DNA from: Halorubellus sp034808145
Lineage (GTDB): Archaea; Halobacteriota; Halobacteria; Halobacteriales; Natrialbaceae
Assembly (NCBI RefSeq): GCF_034808145.1
Contig: NZ_JAXHGM010000001.1
Span: 992,001 to 1,056,000 of the forward strand
DNA: 64,000 nucleotides
Direction: 5' to 3'
The position numbers and the translations under genes are program-made. This document shows, piece by piece, positions 8,379 to 16,060 of the stretch. Under the pieces are notes generated by a model. The model ran no database searches. It was not told the origin of the DNA and saw only the letters and a list, made by a program, of their open reading frames with translations. Position 1 is the stretch's first letter; every line of letters begins with the position of its first letter.

Positions 8379-9124
8379 GCTTCCGACACCTCCTCGACGT
8401 CGTCATCGTCGTCCGGCGCGTCCGCCTCGCGTCCCTCGTCGTCACCGCTGCCCTCGGGCGCGTCGCCGTCGAGGTCGCGGACCTCGATCGACGCAGCGAT
8501 CGCCTCCGGGAGGCTCTGCTCGGCGTCACCGACCGCGACCGTCACCATCCCGAACGGTGCGACCGACACCACCTCCAGGACCGTGCCCGGCGTGATACCG
8601 GCGTCCTTGAGGTACCGGAGCTCCTCGTCGTTCCGGTCGCTCACGCGCGCGACCTCCACGACGTCCCCCGGTTCGCGCTCCGCGAGCCGCGTGTGACCGG
8701 TCGCCTCCGGTTCGCTCAGGTCCGCGCCCGGGATGGGGTCGCCGTGCGGGTCCACCGTCGGTTCGCCGAGCGCGGCCGCGAGCCGGCGCTCGAACTCCTC
8801 GCTGATGTGGTGCTCGAGGACGTCCGCCTCGTCGTGGACCTCCGTCCAGTCGTACTCGAGGTGCTCGGTGAGGTACGTCTCCAGCAACCGATGATGGCGG
8901 AGGACCTCGAGCGCGACCGTCCGCCCCTCCTCGGTCAGCTCCACGCCCTTGTACTTCTCGCGGTCGACGAGCCCGCGCTCGGCGAGCTTCTCGACCATGC
9001 TCGTCACCGTCGGCGAGGTGACGTCGAGGTGCTCGGCGATCGCGGAGGTCGCGACCGGCGGCTCCTGCTCGTCCTGCAGCTCGTAGATTGCCTTCAGGTA
9101 GTCCTCCATCACGTCACTCAACAT
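8375..9124 (-). CDS. DtxR/MntR family metal-dependent transcriptional regulator
   Basis: This 249-residue protein has an N-terminal winged helix (residues 1-65, with LDVTSPTVTSMVEKLAERG as recognition region), a helical dimerisation and metal-binding domain (to about 135, with paired His and Glu residues such as EHHISEE), then a FeoA/SH3-like domain (about 150-215) and an acidic tail. DtxR-family repressors sense Fe2+ or Mn2+. The 4-base overlap with a GDT1-type transporter points to manganese. A perfect 14-base palindrome 15 bases upstream of its ATG is a likely autoregulatory operator. Confidence 0.9.
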   Translation of the reverse strand: MLSDVMEDYLKAIYELQDEQEPPVATSAIAEHLDVTSPTVTSMVEKLAERGLVDREKYKGVELTEEGRTVALEVLRHHRLLETYLTEHLEYDWTEVHDEADVLEHHISEEFERRLAAALGEPTVDPHGDPIPGADLSEPEATGHTRLAEREPGDVVEVARVSDRNDEELRYLKDAGITPGTVLEVVSVAPFGMVTVAVGDAEQSLPEAIAASIEVRDLDGDAPEGSGDDEGREADAPDDDDDVEEVSEA

Positions 9125-9138
9125 TCGCTCGAACGGAT

Positions 9139-9152
9139 TTAGACGCGTCTAA
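9139..9152 (-). promoter_or_regulatory. perfect 14-base palindrome, probable MntR operator
   Basis: TTAGACGCGTCTAA is exactly self-complementary and lies 15-28 bases upstream of the regulator ATG at 9124, overlapping where the TATA box of a leaderless promoter would be. It resembles the TTAGG-type half-sites bound by DtxR relatives. Binding there would block transcription of both the regulator and the transporter. Confidence 0.7.
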
Positions 9153-9191
9153 CGCAAAAAAGAGTCGGTCGCGAAACGAGCGGTGGGACGG

Positions 9192-9587
9192 TCAGATGTC
9201 CTCGTCGAGTATCTCGCCGACCGCGAAGTTCGACTTGACCTCCGTGATCTCGACCTTGACGCGCTCGCCGACGTCGGCCCCCGGGACGATGATGACGTAC
9301 CCGCGTTCGACGCGAGCGATTCCGTCACCTTGCTTCCCGATGTCCTCGATCTCGACGTACCGGGTCTCGCCGCGCTCGACCGGCGGCTGGGGTTCGGACG
9401 GCGACGGCTCGGAGCCGTCGTCGCTCGACGTCGACCGTTCGCGCTCGATGAGCGCGACGCGATACGTCCCGCCGGGGTCGACGGTCCCGCGTTCGACCTC
9501 TCGCTTCGGAATCTCGACCGTATAGGAGTCGCCGTCGTCGGTCACTTCGGCGCTGAACAGACACAAGAGCTTTTCAGATATTTCCAC
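9192..9587 (-). CDS. TRAM domain-containing protein
   Basis: This 131-residue protein ends in a TRAM/OB-fold (residues about 75-131: RYVEIEDIGKQGDGIARVERG...VKVEITEVKSNFAVGEI). TRAM domains bind RNA and occur alone in small archaeal proteins, some acting as RNA chaperones. The N-terminal half starts MEISEKLLCLFSAEV, a stretch that recurs in haloarchaeal TRAM proteins, and is followed by a Ser/Glu/Pro-rich linker. The start is GTG. It is transcribed alone, in the same direction as the regulator downstream. Confidence 0.88.
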   Translation of the reverse strand: MEISEKLLCLFSAEVTDDGDSYTVEIPKREVERGTVDPGGTYRVALIERERSTSSDDGSEPSPSEPQPPVERGETRYVEIEDIGKQGDGIARVERGYVIIVPGADVGERVKVEITEVKSNFAVGEILDEDI

Positions 9588-9725
9588 AGTTAACCCTCAC
9601 CCCTACGTGTCGGCGGCGCACCTTAGAACTACCGCCAACGCCAGCGTAACTTTCCCCGAGACCAGCCACGCACGTGCCCACGCATGGACGCGGTCACCGG
9701 GCGGTCGCGTCGACCTGCGTCCGCG

Positions 9726-11507
9726 TCAGGGGGAGGGCTGGCCCTGCGGCCGCCGGTCGTCGACCGTCGCGAACCCCTCCAGGCCGACGTCGGCGTCCAC
9801 GGGGAGGTCCGCGGTCGACTCGTAGGGGCGGTTCACGACGACGTCGCCCGCGGTTCCGGACCCGATGCCCGGAATCGCGGTCAGCTCGTCCATGCTCGCG
9901 GCGTTCACGTCGAGCGGGTACGGGACGCCCGTGACCGACCGATAGCCGTGGTCGACGATCGCGACGTCGCGGACCGCGCCGAGCTCGCGCTCGCCGGGGA
10001 TGCCGACGAGGAGCGGGTACGTGCCGAGCTGTCGGCCGAACGTCCGCCCGTCCTGATGGTACTCGTAGTGGACGTCCGGCAGCACCGTGCCGACGGGCGC
10101 GACCCGCTGGAGCATCGGGTTGTCGACGGTCTCGCGGACCTCGCGCTTGTACGCCTTGAACTGGCGCTTGTGGTCGAGCGCGATGCTCGCACCCGTCTTC
10201 GCCATGTCCGTGCCCTCGAACGCCATCACCTGCCGGATGTTCACGCGCCGGAGCATCAGGCCCGCGTCGAGCACGCGCTCCAGGAACTGCTTGTTCAACT
10301 CGTAGGTCTCCTCGGTCTCGCCGTCGAGCCCGTGCAGGAGGTTGATACCCGGGAGGAGCTTCGGGAGACGCGGACTCGAGGGCGCACTTCCGTCGCCGTA
10401 CGCGGTCGCGTCCGCGCCAGTCGCCACGTCCGTCGACGGCCCCGTCCCGGGCTCCTCGCCGGGCCGCCACCCGGCCTCCTCGTTCACGATGCGGACCGCC
10501 TCGAAGCACTCGTCGGCGGTGACGTTCAACTCGTTCTGCTCCTGGACGACGGGGTCCGCGGACTCGAGCCCGAACGCGGCCGTGTCCCCGGGCGTGTTGT
10601 GTCTCGCGATGACGCGGATGCCCTCGCGTGACAGCTCCGGCCACTTCACGACCGTTATCGGGTTCATGTTGTCCAGGTGCAGCGTCTCCAGGTCGGGCGC
10701 GACCTCGCGGATGCCGCCGTAGAGCTGCCGCAACGCATCGGGATTGGGCTTCTCGCCGTCGCCGCCGTACGCGAGGATGTCCGCCTGCCGGCCGATACGG
10801 AAGTGCTTCACGCCGCGGTCACTGAGCGCGTCGACCTCGCCGACGACCGAGGGGGGCGTCCGGAAGTCCGGGTCGCCGTACATCGGCTCCGTGCAGAACG
10901 AACACCGGTACGCGCACCCGCGGGACGTCTCCAGTTCCGCGATGAGGTAGTGCGGGTGGTTCGGGTGCTGTTCGACGACGAACGCGCCCGCGCTCGCCCA
11001 GCGGTCGACCTCCGCGACGTCTCGGTACCGGTCGTTGAACCCCTCCATCCCGCTCTCGACGAGGTCGTACGCGGCCGCCTCGACGTCCGCCATCGCGAGG
11101 AAGTCGAAGTCGAGGTTCTTCCGTTCGGTCTCGGTCGCTCCCGCGTTCTCCTCGCCGACGCCGAACCGAACCGGGCCACCCATGACGCTCGTCCCGTTCG
11201 CCGTCCACGCGAGCTCGCGGACCTCGTCGGGCTCCGCGGGCGTCCCGCCGACGTACTTCCCGGGCACCGTCATCCCGCCGATGTATATCATGAGGTCCGC
11301 CCGCTCGACGTCCAGCCACTTCGAGCGGTCCTCGCGGAGTTCGTCGATGGTGTGGTACGTGACGTTCTCCTCGGGGACCCCGGCGTCGACGAGCGCGCCA
11401 GCCGTGTACCGCGGGTACGTCGACACGTACGGCGGCACCCCGAAGTGCGCCGGTTCGTCGACGTAGCCGTCGACGAGGGTCACGTCGACGTCAGCAGGGT
11501 CGGTCAT
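9726..11507 (-). CDS. radical SAM enzyme with C-terminal helix-hairpin-helix (COG1031-like)
   Basis: This 593-residue protein carries the radical SAM cluster motif CAYRCSFC (about residue 195), preceded by a domain resembling the cobalamin-binding or Rossmann region of related enzymes and followed by the SAM-binding barrel. The C-terminus has a helix-hairpin-helix (ASMDELTAIPGIGSGTAGDV), usually a nucleic-acid-binding element. This architecture matches archaeal COG1031 proteins, thought to modify nucleic acid but without a proven substrate. The ATG at 11507 is preferred because the conserved N-terminus (DVTLVDGYVDEPAHFG) begins just after it; longer in-frame extension is Arg-rich and unconvincing. 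Divergent from the zinc-finger/Hsp20 pair. Confidence 0.88.
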   Translation of the reverse strand: MTDPADVDVTLVDGYVDEPAHFGVPPYVSTYPRYTAGALVDAGVPEENVTYHTIDELREDRSKWLDVERADLMIYIGGMTVPGKYVGGTPAEPDEVRELAWTANGTSVMGGPVRFGVGEENAGATETERKNLDFDFLAMADVEAAAYDLVESGMEGFNDRYRDVAEVDRWASAGAFVVEQHPNHPHYLIAELETSRGCAYRCSFCTEPMYGDPDFRTPPSVVGEVDALSDRGVKHFRIGRQADILAYGGDGEKPNPDALRQLYGGIREVAPDLETLHLDNMNPITVVKWPELSREGIRVIARHNTPGDTAAFGLESADPVVQEQNELNVTADECFEAVRIVNEEAGWRPGEEPGTGPSTDVATGADATAYGDGSAPSSPRLPKLLPGINLLHGLDGETEETYELNKQFLERVLDAGLMLRRVNIRQVMAFEGTDMAKTGASIALDHKRQFKAYKREVRETVDNPMLQRVAPVGTVLPDVHYEYHQDGRTFGRQLGTYPLLVGIPGERELGAVRDVAIVDHGYRSVTGVPYPLDVNAASMDELTAIPGIGSGTAGDVVVNRPYESTADLPVDADVGLEGFATVDDRRPQGQPSP

Positions 11508-11644
11508 AGGACGTGGTTGACGCCCGAACGGTAAAACGCGTGCGGAACGACCCGCGAGGGGCGCTGGCTCGACCGGCGACGGTGCTGGCGCGGCGCGCTT
11601 CCCCCTCCAAAAGGGTCTTTCCCGTCGCCTGCGAAGGGTCGCGT

Positions 11645-11803
11645 ATGCCCGCCACGAAGGAGGTCCGCTGCACGAGCGATGGTTGCGAACTCGACATGTT
11701 CGAGAACCACTACACGTACGACGTCGCCGACGACCACGCCGTCGCGGACCTGGCGTGCCCGCTCTGCGGTGGCACGGCGTGCCTGGAGGAGATCGAGGTA
11801 TGA
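11645..11803 (+). CDS. small zinc-finger protein (tentatively DUF7559)
   Basis: This 52-residue protein (MPATKEVRCTSDGCELDMFENHY...) has one C-x4-C pair and one CPLC pair, forming a probable single zinc knuckle. It resembles a conserved haloarchaeal small protein family, which I place as DUF7559 from memory. Its stop codon overlaps the ATG of the Hsp20 gene by 4 bases, so the two are translationally coupled and may work together in protein homeostasis; that functional link is inference from context only. Confidence 0.75.
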   Translation: MPATKEVRCTSDGCELDMFENHYTYDVADDHAVADLACPLCGGTACLEEIEV

Positions 11804-12321
11804 ACCTCGGCGAGGTCTCCCGTTCCGTCGGCAACCGCGTCCTCGAGACGGTCGGGCGCGCCGCCAGCCGCGTCCAGGAACGACGACCGCTGCCCGCGGA
11901 CGTCCTCGAGAGCGACGACGCCTACCTCGTCGTGTTCGACGCCCCCGGCGTCGCCCAGACCGACGTCCAGGTCCGGTACGTCGACGGCGCGGTCGAGGTC
12001 CAGATAGACCGGTTCCGCGAGTTCTACGACGACCACGAGATGCGCGTCCCCGGGCGCGGCATGAGTCTCGACGGTCGCGCCGACCTCCCCGCGGACGCCC
12101 TCGTGGACGCCGACGCGTCGAGCGCCACGCTCCGCGCGAACGGCACGCTCGAGGTCCGCGTCCCGAAACGCGAACCCGAGAGCGGCGAGCGCGACGCGAG
12201 CGCCGGCACCGTCGAGATAGCGACGCCCGACGACGACGAGAACGGTGCGGACGAAGCGAACGATGCGGAAGCCGACGACGACGCAGCCGCTGGGACGGAC
12301 GCGGAAGCCGACGAGGAGTGA
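11800..12321 (+). CDS. Hsp20/alpha-crystallin family small heat-shock protein
   Basis: This 173-residue protein has an alpha-crystallin domain at about residues 38-127 (LESDDAYLVVFDAPGV ... ANGTLEVRVPKR), including the final beta strand NGTLEVRVPK typical of the family. Small heat-shock proteins are ATP-independent holdases that keep unfolding proteins soluble. The C-terminal 45 residues are strongly acidic and Ala-rich and lack a clear I-x-I oligomerisation motif, so its oligomeric state may differ. It is coupled by ATGA overlap to the zinc-finger gene upstream. Confidence 0.85.
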   Translation: MNLGEVSRSVGNRVLETVGRAASRVQERRPLPADVLESDDAYLVVFDAPGVAQTDVQVRYVDGAVEVQIDRFREFYDDHEMRVPGRGMSLDGRADLPADALVDADASSATLRANGTLEVRVPKREPESGERDASAGTVEIATPDDDENGADEANDAEADDDAAAGTDAEADEE

Positions 12322-12334
12322 CGCGCCGCTGGTC

Positions 12335-13468
12335 CTAGCGGTCGTCGACGAGCATCCCCTCGACGACGTCGAACGTCTCGTCGCCCGAGAAGCGCGTCGG
12401 GTCGAACGCGTCGACGCCGTCGTCCTCGCCGAGGACCTGTTCTGCGAGCGATTCCCCGATGGCCGGTGCGCGCATGAAGCCGTGGCCCTGGAAGCCGGTC
12501 CCCACGTAGAGGCCGTCGTCGAGCGCGCCCACGAGTGGGTCGCGGTCCGGCGTCGCCGTACAGAGCCCGGCCCACGCGTCCGTGACGCGAGCGTCCGCGA
12601 CGGCCGGAGCACGGTCGCTCGCGCGTGCCTGGAGCGACTCGGCGAACCCGTCGTTCGCGTCGCGGTCGTACTCGTCCGGGTCGGCCTCGCGCTCCTCGGT
12701 CCCGTTCCCGACGAGCACGCCGTCGGCGTGCGGCCGCAGGTAGAACCCGTCGGTGGCGTCGTAGACCATCGGGCCGTCGTACTCGGTCGCGTACGTCGCC
12801 GCCTGCACGCGGTACGGTTTCATCGCGACCGCGTAGCCCGCGTCGGCGAGCACCCGCTTCGTGTGCGCGCCGGTGGCGACGACGACGTCGTCGAACGTCT
12901 CGCCGTTCACCCGCAGCGGGTCGACGTCCACGCTCGCGGGCTCGTGCTGGCGCAACTCGGCGCCCTGGCGTTTCGCGAGCACCGCGAGCGTCCGCGCGTA
13001 CGACGCCGGCGTGGTGTAGCCCGCGGCGCCGGCCACCGCGGCGACCGCGACGTCGTCGCTCGCGAGGCTCGGGAACCGCTCGGCGACCTCGTCGCGCTCC
13101 ATCCGCACCGCCGCGACGCCGTGTTGCTGCATCCGCGGGAGCTGCTCGCGGATGGCGTGCTCGCGGTCGTCGTCGCCCTCGCGCGCCAACCACACGTACG
13201 GCGACTCGTGGAACTCGAACTCGCCGACCTCGTCGAACGTCCGAAAGCGCTCGACGGCTCGCGCACCGATCTCCGCGTCGACGTCCTCCGCGAACGCGTT
13301 GTAACACACGCCAGCGGCGCGTCCCGTTGACCCGTCCGCCACGCTCCCGGCCTCGAACAACGTCACCTCGACGGGCTCGCCGTCGGCGTCCTCGTCGGCG
13401 AACGCGAGGTCGAACGCGACCGTCGCGCCGAGCGCGCCCGCACCCAAGACCGCGACCTCGCGCGTCAT
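12335..13468 (-). CDS. FAD-dependent oxidoreductase, D-amino acid/sarcosine oxidase family
   Basis: This 377-residue protein starts with the FAD dinucleotide-binding fold (VAVLGAGALGATVAFDLA, GxGxxG near residue 9) and carries the family ATG motif (VVVATGAHTKRV) and a C-terminal GTGFQGHGFMRAPAIGE block that closes the FAD site. It belongs to the DAO group, which oxidises amines or amino acids such as sarcosine, glycine or D-amino acids. Its ATG overlaps the stop of the creatininase-like gene by 4 bases. Together they suggest a route degrading creatinine/sarcosine-like or other N-methylated amides, but the substrate is not proven. Confidence 0.88.
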   Translation of the reverse strand: MTREVAVLGAGALGATVAFDLAFADEDADGEPVEVTLFEAGSVADGSTGRAAGVCYNAFAEDVDAEIGARAVERFRTFDEVGEFEFHESPYVWLAREGDDDREHAIREQLPRMQQHGVAAVRMERDEVAERFPSLASDDVAVAAVAGAAGYTTPASYARTLAVLAKRQGAELRQHEPASVDVDPLRVNGETFDDVVVATGAHTKRVLADAGYAVAMKPYRVQAATYATEYDGPMVYDATDGFYLRPHADGVLVGNGTEEREADPDEYDRDANDGFAESLQARASDRAPAVADARVTDAWAGLCTATPDRDPLVGALDDGLYVGTGFQGHGFMRAPAIGESLAEQVLGEDDGVDAFDPTRFSGDETFDVVEGMLVDDR

Positions 13469-14226
13469 CGGTGCGCCTCCGGTCGCAGGGCCGCGTCGTC
13501 CTGCGCGCCGAGCCAGTCGACGAGCGCGCCGAGCGCCTCGGCCGCCTTCTCGAACAGCGCCTCGCCCGCCTCGACGCTCCCTCGGGTCGGCCGCCCGACC
13601 GCGCCCGACTCAGAGAAGTCCACGGTGTCGAACCCGACCGGCGCGCCGTGAACCGTCTCGCCCCACGCGTCCGACGCGCCCGCCTCAGCCTCGTCGAGCG
13701 CGTCCTCGCGGACGTGCTCGGTGAGGTACAGCATCATGCTCGTCTCCATCGCGTCCGCGTGCGTGATTCCGTCCGCGTCGAACAGCTCGCCCTCGAGGCC
13801 GTCGAGGTTCGACCACCAGTTCCACGGCGTCGCGAACGCCACGTCGCGCTCGCGGAGCCGTCGCGCCGCCCGCGTCAACGCGTCGGTGTTCCCGCCGTGT
13901 CCGTTCGCGAACACCGCCTTCCGGACGCCGTGCTCGGCCAGACTCGCGACGACGTCGTACGCGTAGTCCTCGAACGTCTCCGGCGTGACCGACAGCGTCC
14001 CGTGGAACTGTCGGTGATGCGCGCTCACACCCACGGGGATCGGTGGGAGGAGCGCGACGTCGTCGCGGTCGCCGACCGCCTCGGCGACGTGCGTCGCGGC
14101 GTACAGGTCCGTCCCGAGCGGGAGCGCCGGCCCGTGCTGTTCGACGCTCCCCGTCGGCACGACCGCCACCTCGACGTCCTCGAACGCGTCCGCGGCCGTC
14201 GTCGTCGTGTGCGTCGCGAGTTCCAT
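13465..14226 (-). CDS. creatininase family amidohydrolase
   Basis: This 253-residue protein has the creatininase signature: PTGSVEQHGPALPLGTD (Glu, His and Asp metal ligands, about residues 26-42) and NGHGGNTDAL near residue 122. Family members hydrolyse cyclic or linear amides, for example creatinine to creatine, or act on formamido compounds such as FAPy in archaeal riboflavin/F420 synthesis (ArfB). The adjacency to a sarcosine-oxidase-like gene favours a catabolic role, but ArfB-like activity cannot be excluded. The ATG at 14226 (MELATHTTTT) is chosen over an upstream in-frame start. Confidence 0.85.
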   Translation of the reverse strand: MELATHTTTTAADAFEDVEVAVVPTGSVEQHGPALPLGTDLYAATHVAEAVGDRDDVALLPPIPVGVSAHHRQFHGTLSVTPETFEDYAYDVVASLAEHGVRKAVFANGHGGNTDALTRAARRLRERDVAFATPWNWWSNLDGLEGELFDADGITHADAMETSMMLYLTEHVREDALDEAEAGASDAWGETVHGAPVGFDTVDFSESGAVGRPTRGSVEAGEALFEKAAEALGALVDWLGAQDDAALRPEAHR

Positions 14227-14325
14227 ACCCACGACTGCGAGTGGCGGTGCCGAAAAACGCTCGGTGTCGCCTCGAACCGCCGGCGGCGGCACCCGCGAAC
14301 CTCATCTCGCGTGGGCCGCAGGGAG

Positions 14326-15132
14326 TCAGCTGACGTGCGCGAGGCCGCGAGCGGGATACGCGACGACGTGGTCGACGCCGACGTCGTGCAGCGCCTCGAC
14401 GCGCTCGCGGACCGTCGCGACGTCACCGACGAGCGCGTAATCCCGGACCGCCTTCGAGAGGACGTCGCGAGCGCGCCCCGTCGCCGCGGCGTCGGTCGCC
14501 ACCGACCCGCCGTCAGCGGCGTCCGGGAGCGCACGCCGGACCGGGCCGCGACGCGCGGCGTACGCACCCACCGCGTCCAGGACCGCGTCCTCGTCCTCGG
14601 TCAGGACCGTCGGCGCGTACACCGCGACCTCCCCGTCGAACCCCGCGTCGCGGAGCGCCCGGACGTCGCGGTGCGTCGACCGGGAGAGGAGCTCGAACTG
14701 CGTCGCGCCCGTCGCGAGCGCCACGCGCTCCACCGACTCCGTCCCGACCCACGCCTCCGGGTGCTTCGCGACCGCCGCCCCCAACCGGTCGGCGACGCTC
14801 CGGGACTGCTCCTCGTCGTCCAGGTACGCGCCGTGGCCCGCGACGAGCACGCGCCCCGCGTCCGCGGGAAGCCCGTCGTCGAGCGAGCTATCGCCCGTCG
14901 GGTCGAACCCGCTCGCGCGAACCGGCGTCGTCACGCGGAGCGTCCGCTCCGCGGCGAGCTCGCGGAGCACGCTCGCGTCGGGCACGTGCTCGCGACCCTC
15001 GTAATCTACCGTCACGACGTCCACGTCCACGTCGAGTGCGCGCGAGACGTCGCACTCCGCGGGCTTGACCGCCAGCGCGTCCACGCCGGTCCGAGACAGC
15101 CGCCGCTCCGCGGTCGTCTCGGTCACCGACAC
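14326..15132 (-). CDS. luciferase-like (LLM) barrel protein of a haloarchaeal family
   Basis: The C-terminal 40 residues (ALVGDVATVRERVEALHDVGVDHVV) resemble the end of F420- or flavin-dependent luciferase-like monooxygenases, and the middle could form a TIM barrel. The N-terminal two-thirds is not clearly alignable to that family, so it is probably a divergent, possibly cofactor-free member. I tentatively place it in a haloarchaea-only family. At 268 residues it is shorter than true LLM oxidoreductases (about 330). The start is GTG at 15132, with a second in-frame GTG at 15126. It lies just upstream of the creatininase gene on the same strand but is separated by 100 bases. Confidence 0.6.
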   Translation of the reverse strand: MSVTETTAERRLSRTGVDALAVKPAECDVSRALDVDVDVVTVDYEGREHVPDASVLRELAAERTLRVTTPVRASGFDPTGDSSLDDGLPADAGRVLVAGHGAYLDDEEQSRSVADRLGAAVAKHPEAWVGTESVERVALATGATQFELLSRSTHRDVRALRDAGFDGEVAVYAPTVLTEDEDAVLDAVGAYAARRGPVRRALPDAADGGSVATDAAATGRARDVLSKAVRDYALVGDVATVRERVEALHDVGVDHVVAYPARGLAHVS

Positions 15133-15331
15133 GTCCGCACACCTCCGGTCCGGAGAATCGTTCTAGAACTGCTCGTGTGGAACTCGATCCATCGTCTGTG
15201 CGACCATGTACCTCACCGAAAGCGACTCCACTACGTAAGCGTGACGGACGCCGTCAACATTCGCCAGCACGCCCGAGCGTCTCGCGGACCGGTCGCGGGC
15301 AGTCACCCGAACGCCTCGCGGATCAGCCGGG

Positions 15332-16018
15332 TCACCCGAACGTCGGCCGCCACGCGAGGAGCGCGACCGTGACGACGAACACGACCGTCGACAGCCCGAG
15401 CGACTGGTCCATCGTCGCGGCCGCGACCGCCGAGCCACCCCCCGCGACTCCGGAGACGAGCGCCGCGAGCACCGGCCACGAGCACGACACGCACGACAGC
15501 AGGCCGAGGACGCCCGCGACGCCGGTGCGCGCCGCGTCGACGACGGTCCCGTACACGAGGTACGCGAGCGTCGCGTACCCCACGAGCTTGTACGGCACGA
15601 GGACGACCGTCGCGAGCGCGGACTCGTACACCGCCGCCGGCCCGTACCCCGGCGGCAGCCCCGACGAGACGTACCACCCCGGCGACGCCGTGCTCGCACC
15701 CCCCACGAGGCCGTACCCCGGCGAGAACACGCCACCGAAGTACGCGAGCACGAGCAGGTACCCACCCGCCACCACCCCAGCGGTCGCGCGTCGACGACCG
15801 ACGGCGTCCGGGACGTCCGCGACCCACATCGCCACCAGTGCCGCGTTCACCCAGACGAACGGGTACGCGAGCGCGAACGGGTCCGTGTACGACGCCGTCG
15901 ACTCCGCGAGATGCAGGCCGAGCACGAGCACCTCCGCGGTGAGGACCGCCAGCCCGAGCGACAACCCACGGACGCCCGGGAGTCGACGAGCGACGCGCTC
16001 GGCGTTCATCGCTCGCAT
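15332..16018 (-). CDS. polytopic membrane protein of the cytochrome oxidase locus (tentatively DUF7546)
   Basis: This 228-residue protein has about six or seven hydrophobic segments. A cysteine pair inside a membrane helix (LLSCVSCSWPVLAAL, near residue 175) could bind copper or be redox-active. It lies next to the CtaA-CtaB fusion gene on the same strand with a 42-base gap, so a role in oxidase or heme assembly is likely by context. I recall this as a haloarchaeal family (DUF7546) but not its function. ATG at 16018 is given; ATG at 16009 (MNAERV) is an equally good start. Confidence 0.7.
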   Translation of the reverse strand: MRAMNAERVARRLPGVRGLSLGLAVLTAEVLVLGLHLAESTASYTDPFALAYPFVWVNAALVAMWVADVPDAVGRRRATAGVVAGGYLLVLAYFGGVFSPGYGLVGGASTASPGWYVSSGLPPGYGPAAVYESALATVVLVPYKLVGYATLAYLVYGTVVDAARTGVAGVLGLLSCVSCSWPVLAALVSGVAGGGSAVAAATMDQSLGLSTVVFVVTVALLAWRPTFG

Positions 16019-16060
16019 CGGCGCCGCGGACCGTCGGTTTCCGGACGAATCCGCGTCATC

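Noticed and set aside
12625..15372. A 915-codon open frame on the plus strand
   Set aside because: It is antisense to the oxidoreductase, creatininase and luciferase-like genes, is extremely Arg-rich and has no recognisable domain. It is a shadow of GC-rich codon usage.
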